From an uncultured Oscillospiraceae bacterium (GTDB taxonomy: Bacteria; Bacillota; Clostridia; Oscillospirales; Oscillospiraceae): a stretch of 44,690 bases of DNA. Position numbers and translations under genes: made by a program. Under the pieces are notes generated by a model. That model saw only the letters and a program-made list of their open reading frames with translations, ran no database searches and was not told where the DNA came from. Below are positions 15,837-22,799 of the stretch, piece by piece (position 1 is the first letter of the stretch; each line of letters begins with the position of its first letter). The DNA is taken from the NCBI GenBank assembly GCA_947628185.1, contig CANQYW010000012.1, positions 1-44,690 on the forward strand, written 5' to 3'.

Positions 15837-17366
15837 ATGGGAAAATCACAGGATCCGAATTCTAAATACTCAAAATCACAGCACTCAAGTGCTTTTGACG
15901 GCTACCTCTACTCCCTCCCCGAAGGGGAGAGGGCGGAGCTCGCCGTCTTTTTCCGTGTCCTTGACCAGCATCTACAGCTCGGCGGCAAGTGGAAGAGGGA
16001 GATAGTCCGGGATTTCGAGCGGGCGCTCCTCTGGTACAGCCGCTCCGGCGTGCCCCTGGGCGAGGCGCTGGAGCGTCTCGCCCCCGCGAAACTTGGCGGG
16101 TTCTACTCCCGCCCCGCGGACACCTGGTACCCCCTCGACAACGCTGCGAAGGTCTACCCGCTCTCCATGAGCCACAACCAGATGTCCGTATTTAGGCTCT
16201 CAGTCTACCTCGACTCCGACGTGGCCCCGGAGCTCCTTCAAATGGCGCTGACATTCACGGTGAAACGGTTCCCCTTCTTCGCCACATCAATAAAGAAGGG
16301 CGTATTCTGGCACTACATCGACTCCGCCAAGAGGCGTTTCCCCGTGGAGGCGGAGAGCACCGTCCCCTGCGCGGACATGAACGTCTCCGTCACCGGCGCG
16401 CCCTCCTTCCGGGTCATATACTATAAAAATAGGATAAGCGCGGAGTTTTTCCACATCCTCACCGACGGCACCGGCGGCATGGTGTTCCTCAAGAGCCTGA
16501 CGGCGGAGTATCTGCGCCTCCGGGGCGTGAACGTGCCCTGCGGGAGGGGCGTTCTGGACATCGACGCCATCCCCGACGCCCGGGAGTCGGCGGACGACTT
16601 TGATAAGTACGTCTCCGGGAAGAAGTCCTCGGGCTTTGTGGACAAACCGGCGTTACAGATGGGTGGCCGCCTCTCAAAGATAAAGCCCTGCCAGATAATC
16701 CACTTCGACGTGGCGAGCTCAGCCCTCCGGGAGGCCGCCCGGGAGCGGGGCGTGACGGTGACTGCCCTCGTGACCTCCATGATGTTCATCGCCTCCAAGG
16801 CCGCCACTGACCGCCAGCACGGGGACATACACATCCAGGTGCCGGTGAACATGCGAAAGTACTTTGAGTCGAGGACGCTCCGCAACTTCTCCCTCTACGC
16901 CAACATACATCTGCCGCTGGAGAGGATAACGACGCTGGACGCCATAATCCCCGACGTGGCCGCGCAGCTCCGGGCCGGGTTCTCCGCCGAGGCCATGCAG
17001 GAGATGATGAACGGGGCGGTGAAACTTGTGAAGTCCGTGCGGCTCGTGCCGCTCTTCATAAAGTGCCCCGTGGCCCGGGTGGTCTACGGTTTCCTGGGGG
17101 ACAGGGCCTTCACCACCACCCTCTCGAACCTGGGCGTGGTGGAACTGCCGGAGGAGATGCGGGGGCACATTGAGAAGATGGACTTCGTGCTGGGCACAAT
17201 GGCTCTCGCCCGGGCCGCCTGCTCCATGGTGACGGTGGGCAACACGGCCACCCTCTCCATTGCGAAACTCACCACCGATCCCTCCTTCGAGGAGCGCATG
17301 TACACACTATTTTGCGACGTGGGCCTCAAACCCCGCGTCTCTGGGAGCGATATATATGGATTTTGA
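15837..17366 (+). CDS. NRPS condensation-domain-like acyltransferase (alcohol acetyltransferase type)
   Basis: A 509-residue protein with the two-lobed chloramphenicol-acetyltransferase fold. The N-lobe has the active-site His and Asp in FFHILTDGTGG, matching the HxxxDG motif of condensation domains at about residue 205. The C-lobe has the NMRKYFESRTLRNFS segment and the TTLSNLG stretch near residue 425, typical of stand-alone condensation-like proteins. No carrier or adenylation domain is present, so it would transfer an acyl group to a small molecule or lipid rather than build a peptide. The next gene overlaps it by 11 bases and encodes a polytopic membrane protein, so the two probably act together at the membrane. 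The substrates are unknown. Confidence 0.78.
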   Translation: MGKSQDPNSKYSKSQHSSAFDGYLYSLPEGERAELAVFFRVLDQHLQLGGKWKREIVRDFERALLWYSRSGVPLGEALERLAPAKLGGFYSRPADTWYPLDNAAKVYPLSMSHNQMSVFRLSVYLDSDVAPELLQMALTFTVKRFPFFATSIKKGVFWHYIDSAKRRFPVEAESTVPCADMNVSVTGAPSFRVIYYKNRISAEFFHILTDGTGGMVFLKSLTAEYLRLRGVNVPCGRGVLDIDAIPDARESADDFDKYVSGKKSSGFVDKPALQMGGRLSKIKPCQIIHFDVASSALREAARERGVTVTALVTSMMFIASKAATDRQHGDIHIQVPVNMRKYFESRTLRNFSLYANIHLPLERITTLDAIIPDVAAQLRAGFSAEAMQEMMNGAVKLVKSVRLVPLFIKCPVARVVYGFLGDRAFTTTLSNLGVVELPEEMRGHIEKMDFVLGTMALARAACSMVTVGNTATLSIAKLTTDPSFEERMYTLFCDVGLKPRVSGSDIYGF

Positions 17367-17931
17367 GGTAGTGTACCCGAAGGTCAAAAATAAGTCCATC
17401 TTCATGTCGTACTTCAGGTACGTCTGCGGCTGGCTCTTCCTGACCGCGGGCGTTGTCTGCCCGGTGGTGAATCTCGTGCTGGGCGGGCAAGCCTGGAGCG
17501 TCATCGTCCTCTGGAGCATGTACATCGTCTGGACCATCGTTTTGAAACAACCCCTGGTGGAGCGGAACCTCATAAGTCTCGGCGTCAGGGCCCTTGTGAT
17601 GGTGGGCATACTCCTGGTGCTCATAGATAGGCTTATATTCCCCGGCTGGGCCGCCTTCGTGCTGCCCATCTTCATCTACGCCACCCTCATCGCCTTGGCG
17701 GTGGTGTTCTTCTCCAATATATCCGAGCAGCGCCACAACGTCATGCCCCTAATTACGGTGATCGTCCTCACGGTCATTGGCGCCGCCATCGCGCTGACGG
17801 TCTACTCCGAGACCCGCTGGCCCATGATAGTCCTGGAGTGCGTGGCCTCGGCGCTGCTCATCATAACCATCTTTATCCTTCGCATGAGGCTCCTGACGGA
17901 GCTCAGGAAACGTTTCCACATCGAGAAGTAG
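17356..17931 (+). CDS. Polytopic membrane protein, partner of the condensation-like acyltransferase (DUF6320-like)
   Basis: A 191-residue protein with six likely membrane segments between about residues 20 and 178 and a basic C-terminus (RMRLLTELRKRFHIEK). The ATG at 17356 lies inside the end of the acyltransferase gene and has GGAG eight bases upstream. Similar proteins often follow condensation-like alcohol acetyltransferases in Clostridia and are grouped as DUF6320. The zinc-ribbon seen at the N-terminus of some members is missing here. Its overlap with the upstream gene suggests translational coupling. It could anchor the enzyme or move its lipid-like substrate, but no residue proves either. 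Confidence 0.68.
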   Translation: MDFEVVYPKVKNKSIFMSYFRYVCGWLFLTAGVVCPVVNLVLGGQAWSVIVLWSMYIVWTIVLKQPLVERNLISLGVRALVMVGILLVLIDRLIFPGWAAFVLPIFIYATLIALAVVFFSNISEQRHNVMPLITVIVLTVIGAAIALTVYSETRWPMIVLECVASALLIITIFILRMRLLTELRKRFHIEK

Positions 17932-17963
17932 ACCCACAAAAATAATCTATAGGAGGAATTACA

Positions 17964-18488
17964 ATGCAGGAAGTATTGAAGGCCATCCGGGAGCGCTCCT
18001 CTACGAGGGGCTACACCCAGGAGAAACTGACAAAAGAGGAGCTGGACGCCGTCCTCACCGCGGGGCTCCAGGCGCCCACTGCCGCCAATAGGCAGGAGAT
18101 CCACTTCACAGTCCTGGACGGTGGCGACCCCATCCTCGCGGAGATCGACGCCGCCCTCACCGGCGGCTCCGCCAAAAAGGAGCACAACTTCTACTACGAG
18201 GCCCCAACCGTCGTCATACTCAGCGGCAACGAGAGTTTCCGCTGGAGCGCCGTGGACGCCGGCATAGCCGTGGAGAACATGGCCCTTGCCGCCGAGGCCC
18301 TGGGCCTGGGCAGTCTCATAATCGGCTGCGTGAGGGACACCCTCACTGGCGAGAGGCGTCCCCACTTCGACGCCGCCCTCCGTCTCCCCGAGGGTTACGT
18401 CTTTGAGGTGGCCATAGCCCTGGGGCACAAGGCCGTCACCAAGGCACCCCACGAGTACAGCGCCGAGAAGAACGTGACCATCCTCTAA
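17964..18488 (+). CDS. Nitroreductase-family flavoprotein
   Basis: A 174-residue FMN-binding oxidoreductase of the nitroreductase superfamily. The N-terminus has RERSSTRGYTQEKL, the Arg-Ser-x-Arg phosphate-binding pattern, followed by LQAPTAANRQ. A later VDAGIAVENMALAAEALGLG helix lines the flavin pocket. It is a short single-domain member and lacks an attached ferredoxin. A very strong AGGAGG site lies just before the ATG, and a clear terminator follows. It comes 32 bases after the DUF6320-like gene and may share its transcript. Substrates in this family range from quinones to nitro compounds and iodotyrosine, so no specific reaction can be named. Confidence 0.87.
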   Translation: MQEVLKAIRERSSTRGYTQEKLTKEELDAVLTAGLQAPTAANRQEIHFTVLDGGDPILAEIDAALTGGSAKKEHNFYYEAPTVVILSGNESFRWSAVDAGIAVENMALAAEALGLGSLIIGCVRDTLTGERRPHFDAALRLPEGYVFEVAIALGHKAVTKAPHEYSAEKNVTIL

Positions 18489-18504
18489 GCACTGCAGTGC
18501 CAAA

Positions 18505-18536
18505 CCGGGCGGGCCGCCGCCCGCCCGGAAATTTTT
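18505..18536 (+). terminator. Intrinsic terminator after the nitroreductase gene
   Basis: A perfect 10-bp GC stem (18505-18514 with 18519-18528) has a four-base loop, followed by AAATTTTT. This is a strong Rho-independent terminator. Confidence 0.9.
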
Positions 18537-18557
18537 CCGAAATCCTAAAGTTTTATC

Positions 18558-18585
18558 TTTACATTTTCAGAAAATGTGGTACAAT
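18558..18585 (+). promoter_or_regulatory. Promoter for tRNA-Ala
   Basis: TTTACA (18558-18563), a 16-base spacer and TACAAT (18580-18585) lie about 55 bases upstream of the tRNA gene. Confidence 0.6.
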
Positions 18586-18641
18586 AGTAAAGCTGTATTC
18601 CCCGAGTGCGCGGCGTGAAAAGTGAATATGTGGAAATACAT

Positions 18642-18717
18642 GGGCCTGTAGCTCAGCTGGGAGAGCGTTCGGTTCGCATCCGAGAGGTCGAGGGTTCGAG
18701 TCCCTTTAGGTCCACCA
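18642..18717 (+). tRNA. tRNA-Ala (anticodon CGC)
   Basis: A 76-base cloverleaf with encoded CCA. The acceptor stem GGGCCTG pairs with TAGGTCC and contains the G3-U70 pair that marks alanine tRNAs. The D arm is GCTC/GAGC, the anticodon stem TTCGG/CCGAG with loop TTCGCAT gives anticodon CGC (positions 34-36) for codon GCG, and the T arm is GAGGG-TTCGAGT-CCCTT. A defence-like gene cluster begins right after it. Confidence 0.95.
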
Positions 18718-18718
18718 A

Positions 18719-18753
18719 AAAATGGATGAATACGTTTTGTGTTCATCCATTTT
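18719..18753 (+). terminator. Hairpin after tRNA-Ala
   Basis: Twelve-base perfect arms (18719-18730, AAAATGGATGAA, and 18742-18753) surround an 11-base loop and end in TTTT. It starts one base after the tRNA 3' end and probably terminates the tRNA transcript. Confidence 0.65.
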
Positions 18754-18848
18754 GAGTATCAGCGGCATTTTTCTATCTCGAACAGAGTAACTTGTCCGGC
18801 GGGGACCGGCGAATACAGCTTTGCGTTTTTTGGGAAGGGGCGAACATT

Positions 18849-20039
18849 GTGCAAATTGAGTCCTTACGAATTTGTAATTATCGCGTTTTTAAAGATGTTC
18901 GCGTGGAAAACATCCCTCAAATGGCCGTATTTTTAGGTCAGAACGGCGCGGGCAAGACTACATTTTTTGACGTGTTCGGTTTCATGCACGATTGTCTGAA
19001 CAGCAACGTCCGTTCGGCATTGGCGAAACGCGGCGGGTTCGACGAGGTCATATCCCGCGGACAGACCGGCGACTTGATATTTGAGGTCAAGTTCCGCCCC
19101 TCACCCGAGGAACCCATTATTACTTATGAGCTGACGATCGGCAAAAACGAGAGATCTCTCCCCATTGTGAAGAAAGAAGTCATGAGATTCCGCCGGGGCC
19201 AACATGGTGCCCCGTGGAAGATACTTGACTTTTCAAACGGCGAAGGTGTCGCCGCCGAGGGGGATCTACAGTCATACGAAGATGTACAGCGCGCGGCACG
19301 GACTTCTCAGAAGGTCTCGGCCCCCGATATTCTGGCGGTGAAGGGCCTGGGGCAATTTGAGAATTTCCCCGCGATATCCTCGTTGCGCCGACTGATCGAG
19401 GACTGGTACGTCTCCGATTTTCATATTGAGAGAGCGCGCACCCGTCAAGAGGCGTCGTACAGTGAAACTCTCTCCACAACGGGGGATAACCTCACGCAAG
19501 TCACAAAATACCTCTACGACAATCATAGGGACCGTTTTGATTCAGTATTGTCGGCTATGAGGGAACGGATCCCCGGCGTGGACAACGTGGAGGCAAAAGT
19601 AACCGAGGACGGCTATGTCGTTCTCAGATTCCAGGACAGCGTGTTTAAAAATCCATTTTCCTCAAAATTTGTCTCTGACGGCACGCTCAAAATGTTCACG
19701 TATCTGATTTTGCTGAGTGAGCCGAACCCCCACGCGCTCCTTTGCGTTGAGGAGCCGGAGAACCAGCTTTACCCAGAGCTGCTCGCCCAGCTCACCGAGG
19801 AGTTCAGGCGGTATTCCAATATCGGCGGGCAGGTGTTTATCTCCACCCATTCGCCCGATTTTTTGGACGCCGTCAGGCTCGAAGAACTGTACTGCCTCAT
19901 AAAAATTGACGGCTACACCAAGATAATCAAAGCGACGGACATCCCGATAGTCGTCTCCCTGTACAAGGAGGGGGAGCTCTTGGGCTCTCTGTGGCGTCAG
20001 GGTATTCTTTTGCAGGAAGCGGCCAGGGCAGGTGTCTAA
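18849..20039 (+). CDS. OLD/RecF-like AAA family ATPase
   Basis: A 396-residue ABC/SMC-type ATPase of the group often annotated as AAA_21 or AAA_15. The N-terminus has IESLRICNYRVFKDVRVENI, then Walker A GQNGAGKTTFFDVF. Near the C-terminus come SDGTLKMFTYLILLSEP (signature-like), Walker B LLCVEEPENQLYP and the H-loop region QVFISTHSPDFLDAV. No TOPRIM nuclease domain is attached, unlike OLD proteins. The GTG at 18849 has a GGAAGGGG site eight bases upstream. An open frame reaches back to 18792 but has no site. Such ATPases occur in defence systems beside a nuclease or toxin partner. Here the next genes are a DUF4258/zinc-finger pair 40 bases away, so a joint role is possible but unproven. Confidence 0.83.
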   Translation: MQIESLRICNYRVFKDVRVENIPQMAVFLGQNGAGKTTFFDVFGFMHDCLNSNVRSALAKRGGFDEVISRGQTGDLIFEVKFRPSPEEPIITYELTIGKNERSLPIVKKEVMRFRRGQHGAPWKILDFSNGEGVAAEGDLQSYEDVQRAARTSQKVSAPDILAVKGLGQFENFPAISSLRRLIEDWYVSDFHIERARTRQEASYSETLSTTGDNLTQVTKYLYDNHRDRFDSVLSAMRERIPGVDNVEAKVTEDGYVVLRFQDSVFKNPFSSKFVSDGTLKMFTYLILLSEPNPHALLCVEEPENQLYPELLAQLTEEFRRYSNIGGQVFISTHSPDFLDAVRLEELYCLIKIDGYTKIIKATDIPIVVSLYKEGELLGSLWRQGILLQEAARAGV

Positions 20040-20079
20040 AATGGTGATATATACTATAAAAAAGAGGCGGTGACACGCG

Positions 20080-20397
20080 GTGGATATCGTGACCCTCAAA
20101 GCCCTCTGCAAGCCAGAGCGGATAGCGATAACGGAACACGCCCGTCTTCGGCTCTTTGAACGCGGGATCATGGTTTCGGATATTATAAGCTGTATAGCGT
20201 CAGGTGAGATCATTGAGCAGTATGAGGATGATAAACCTTTTCCCAGTTGCTTGATTCTTGGCGTTTCCGCACAGAATAAGCCTATCCACGTGGTTGTGAG
20301 CGAGGACGGTGAGTTTATCTATCTAATCACCGCCTATTTCCCGGACGAAAGTGTATGGAAATCTGATTACAGGACAAGAAAGGAGCGGTCACTATGA
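20080..20397 (+). CDS. DUF4258 protein, likely toxin of a toxin-antitoxin pair
   Basis: A 105-residue protein matching DUF4258: ITEHARLRLFERGI, then SGEIIEQYEDDKPFPSCLILG, then PIHVVVSEDGEFIYLITAYFPDESVW. The His/Arg-rich N-terminal helix and the beta-strand core resemble the RelE/BrnT-like fold of mRNA-targeting toxins. The start is GTG at 20080 with a GAGGCGG site. Its stop overlaps the ATG of the zinc-finger gene by four bases (ATGA), so the two are translated together. Toxin-first order is known for some pairs such as MqsR/MqsA. Toxicity is inferred from family and context only. Confidence 0.75.
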   Translation: MDIVTLKALCKPERIAITEHARLRLFERGIMVSDIISCIASGEIIEQYEDDKPFPSCLILGVSAQNKPIHVVVSEDGEFIYLITAYFPDESVWKSDYRTRKERSL

Positions 20398-20621
20398 AAT
20401 GTTCATCCTGCGGCGCAGCCGCTGAAAAGGGGTTCACTACCAGCGTCACGGACCTCGGGAAGTGTCTTATTATCGTCCGCAATGTTCCCTGCTACAAATG
20501 CACCCAATGCAACGAGGTCATCTACACCGCCGATGTAGTCCAGAAACTGGAGCAGATCATTGAAACGGCTAAAAAGCTGATGCAGCAGATCTCTATCATC
20601 GACTACTCCGAGGCGGCGTAA
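20394..20621 (+). CDS. YgiT-type zinc-finger protein, likely antitoxin
   Basis: A 75-residue protein with two CxxC pairs (CSSCG near the start and CYKCTQC in the middle) that form the YgiT/MqsA-type zinc-binding domain, and a C-terminal helix KLEQIIETAKKLMQQ. It lacks the helix-turn-helix DNA-binding half found in full-length MqsA, so it may neutralise its partner without acting as a repressor, or need another factor. It overlaps the DUF4258 gene by four bases and is followed by an intrinsic terminator. The arrangement fits a compact toxin-antitoxin module. Confidence 0.82.
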   Translation: MKCSSCGAAAEKGFTTSVTDLGKCLIIVRNVPCYKCTQCNEVIYTADVVQKLEQIIETAKKLMQQISIIDYSEAA

Positions 20622-20655
20622 CTGAGACTTCTCTTGCCCTTTTTCAAGACAGTTA

Positions 20656-20686
20656 ACGGGAGTGCGGTTTTGCGCTCCCGTTTTTT
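20656..20686 (+). terminator. Intrinsic terminator after the zinc-finger gene
   Basis: A 10-bp stem (20656-20665 with 20672-20681, one G-U pair) with a 6-base loop ends in a run of six T. From here to 20867 I see no convincing gene. A short minus-strand frame crosses this hairpin and looks spurious. Confidence 0.85.
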
Positions 20687-20867
20687 GCGTCTCAAGACGT
20701 AGAACGCGCCCGGCGGGCGTTTCAGATTGTAGGCAACCCACGATTCAACATTTTTTCGGCTCATGTACACCGGAAAGCTACGTTTGATTTTGAGTTTTTT
20801 GACAAACTGAAACCACCCCATACTGACCTGGCAGTACAGAGCGGTTTCGTATAGGATAAAATGTTTT

Positions 20868-21296
20868 TCAGTTTTCCCCTTCCTGGGCGTCCTCGATGAT
20901 GATGTCCAGCATCTCCCTTGGCGTCACCACGAATGATTTCGCGGGGAAGTGGCGCAGATTACCGGTGACGAGATAGGCGTCCTCTGACTTGCGCTCCTCC
21001 ATGACAACCTCGTAGAACACCTTGTCATTGTCGTCAGGCAAATCCCATTCCAACGTCTCCGCGTCCACAAAAACGCCGTGCTCCTCAATGCCGGCGATAA
21101 CGTCCTCAATGATTTCCGCTGTCAGGTGAAATTTCGGCCGTGCCAGGACATTGCGGTATTCCCTCACGATCTCCTCATTCAAAACCGGGACGATCACGCT
21201 CTCAAAGGCCAGCTCCAGCACACTTCCGGGGACAGATTGCGGGCGCAGCATGGCGGAGACAACGACGTTAGTGTCCAGAACGGCGTAATATTTCAC
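20868..21296 (-). CDS. PIN-domain ribonuclease toxin
   Basis: A 142-residue PIN-domain protein of the family annotated as putative toxin-antitoxin system toxin component. Metal-binding acids are visible: Asp in AVLDTNVVVSAML, Glu in VLNEEIVREYRNVL, Asp in SEDAYLVTGNLRHF, and further acids in the middle. The DTNV start and the VTGN motif are hallmarks. It starts with GTG at 21296, which overlaps the antitoxin stop by four bases (GTGA), so synthesis is coupled to the antitoxin. PIN toxins cleave tRNA or rRNA; the target here is unknown. Its pairing with a RelB/DinJ-type antitoxin is less common than with VapB. Confidence 0.87.
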   Translation of the reverse strand: MKYYAVLDTNVVVSAMLRPQSVPGSVLELAFESVIVPVLNEEIVREYRNVLARPKFHLTAEIIEDVIAGIEEHGVFVDAETLEWDLPDDNDKVFYEVVMEERKSEDAYLVTGNLRHFPAKSFVVTPREMLDIIIEDAQEGEN

Positions 21297-21586
21297 CTTG
21301 TGCCCTCCGTGCGTGCGGCGTCGATTTCGGCGTTGATCTCGTTGAGCGTCATCTCCGCGCTCCCGCACGCCTCCGCTATCCGGCCAGCCTCCCTCATGGC
21401 CCGGAGACCGCGGTTCTCTCTCTTGTCCTCCAAAACCATGCTGAACGGGATACCGTTTTCCTCGATAAGTCTCGCCATGCAGATTCGCAGATATGTGGGG
21501 ACGTCGATCCCCAGCCGCTCACAAATGTCCGCCGCCTTGATGCGGGCCGTCTCCTCCATGCGGAATTGTACAAGCGTGTTTGCCAT
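21293..21586 (-). CDS. RelB/DinJ-family antitoxin
   Basis: A 97-residue ribbon-helix-helix antitoxin. The N-terminus MANTLVQFRMEETARIKAADI is the classic RelB/DinJ DNA-binding strand and helix, followed by CERLGIDVPTYLRICMARLIEENGIPF. The rest is a charged helix that would wrap the toxin. The ATG at 21586 has a long GGAGGGAG site. A perfect 22-bp palindrome lies 41 bases upstream and is the expected operator for self-repression. The partner toxin is a PIN protein instead of the usual YafQ/RelE. Confidence 0.88.
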   Translation of the reverse strand: MANTLVQFRMEETARIKAADICERLGIDVPTYLRICMARLIEENGIPFSMVLEDKRENRGLRAMREAGRIAEACGSAEMTLNEINAEIDAARTEGTR

Positions 21587-21609
21587 ACCGCTCCCTCCTT
21601 CCTTTTGTG

Positions 21610-21648
21610 AGTATAGTATAGCACATGTTGATTGCAGATGCAATCAAC
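21610..21648 (-). promoter_or_regulatory. Promoter and 22-bp palindromic operator of the RelB/PIN module
   Basis: On the minus strand there are two overlapping TATACT boxes (21615-21620 and 21610-21615). Upstream is a perfect inverted repeat (21627-21648: arms GTTGATTGCA and TGCAATCAAC around two bases). The repeat covers the -35 region, so a ribbon-helix-helix dimer bound there would block transcription. Confidence 0.7.
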
Positions 21649-21708
21649 TGTTTTTGGATATAAAATATCTCCGGCAGCATCGGAGCGCTTGCAGGGGTTG
21701 TGCACACC

Positions 21709-21737
21709 TTGAATTTTGCTCCGCTGTATGATAAAAT
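21709..21737 (+). promoter_or_regulatory. Promoter for the GNAT gene
   Basis: TTGAAT (21709-21714), a 17-base spacer and TAAAAT (21732-21737) lie about 65 bases before the GNAT start. Confidence 0.6.
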
Positions 21738-21801
21738 AAGTAATATAAGTTCGTAAAATCGTGATTTATCGCGTTGAAAACGTACAACAGGAGGAAAAAC
21801 A

Positions 21802-22647
21802 ATGCTGACGCCACTCAAGAGAGAGGAATTTGATAAGTACATAGATTTTATATACGCTCTCGCTCTGGATCCGGCCAAGTCCGGCTATCCCACCTATACG
21901 GACGGGATCAAGACCAAGGCGGATCTTGTGGAGCGGTCTCTGCGGGCCTTTGAGCGGGAGAACGAGGACATTCTGCTCTATGAGCGGGAGGGAAGGGTAG
22001 CCGGGTGGATACACTATTATTACCTGTCCGAGGACAAATATCTTGACACCTGCTCCTTCTGTATCGCGGAAGGGATGGGCGACGCTATAAGAGAATTCAC
22101 CGCTTTTGCCCGTGAGCGCTTTCCCGGGAGCCAGCTCTATCTGGGTTTCCCCGGAGAGAACCCCCAAGTGGAAGAGGCGCTTAAGTCCGGCGGTTTCACC
22201 TGCATCGAGCGGGACTTCAATGACGTGTTCGACCTGGACCGTTACGAGTCCCGGCAGCCGGACCCGGATGTGGCGCCGGTGACAATGGAGAATTTTGACC
22301 TGTTCCGCGCTCTCCACGCCCAGCATGAGGAAATGTACTGGAACTCGGACAGGCTGCTGGCGGACATGGACGAATGGCGGCTGCTGCTGTATATGCCCCA
22401 CGGTGTGCCGATGGGAGCCCTCCAAGCACGGAAGGACAGCGAGATGGGGGAGATATTCGGCATATTCTTCCCAGCCGGCTATGACGCCGGGGCGTACCGG
22501 GCGCTGGTGACGGCGGCACTGAACGGGGCAAAGGCTGACGGGGCCGGATCCATGGTGTTTTTTAATGACAGCGAGAGTCAGGCGGATGCTCTGGCCTTGG
22601 GTTTCAGGTGCGTGGGGGAGTACATGTGCTATCAAACGGCGCTGTGA
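21802..22647 (+). CDS. GNAT-family N-acetyltransferase-like protein
   Basis: A 281-residue protein that looks like two acetyltransferase-type halves. The first half (1-150) has a GRVAGWIHYYYLSEDKYLDT strand pair and then LYLGFPGENPQVEEALKSGGFTCIERD, the usual GNAT end motif of a helix, GF and a strand. The second half (150-281) has MGALQARKDSEMGEIFGIFF, AYRALVTAALNGAKADGAGSM and ALALGFRCVGEYMCY, again a GNAT-like ending. The classical acetyl-CoA loop (Q/RxxGxG/A) is not clear in either half, so activity is uncertain. A strong AGGAGG site precedes the ATG. It has its own promoter and a terminator follows. The substrate cannot be predicted. Confidence 0.78.
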   Translation: MLTPLKREEFDKYIDFIYALALDPAKSGYPTYTDGIKTKADLVERSLRAFERENEDILLYEREGRVAGWIHYYYLSEDKYLDTCSFCIAEGMGDAIREFTAFARERFPGSQLYLGFPGENPQVEEALKSGGFTCIERDFNDVFDLDRYESRQPDPDVAPVTMENFDLFRALHAQHEEMYWNSDRLLADMDEWRLLLYMPHGVPMGALQARKDSEMGEIFGIFFPAGYDAGAYRALVTAALNGAKADGAGSMVFFNDSESQADALALGFRCVGEYMCYQTAL

Positions 22648-22756
22648 CCGGCGGAGGACAGTTGGAGCGATGTTGTATTGTTGTGTGGCTTGCAAGAACG
22701 GCAAAGCCCCTTTTTGCCCGTTGACAACGGCCCACGTGCCTTTGTCTGAAAGTATG

Positions 22757-22793
22757 AAAACTGCCAGTCCCAGGACGGGGCTGGCAGTTTTTT
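22757..22793. terminator. Bidirectional intrinsic terminator between GNAT and hybrid-kinase genes
   Basis: AAAACTGCCAGTCC (22757-22770) pairs with GGGCTGGCAGTTTT (22779-22792) with one G-U pair. The right side ends in TTTTTT, and the minus strand also has a T-run. It serves two convergent units. Confidence 0.85.
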
Positions 22794-22799
22794 GAACGC

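Noticed and set aside
20603-20821. A 72-residue minus-strand frame
   Set aside because: It runs across the terminator of the zinc-finger gene, has no ribosome site or family and looks like chance.
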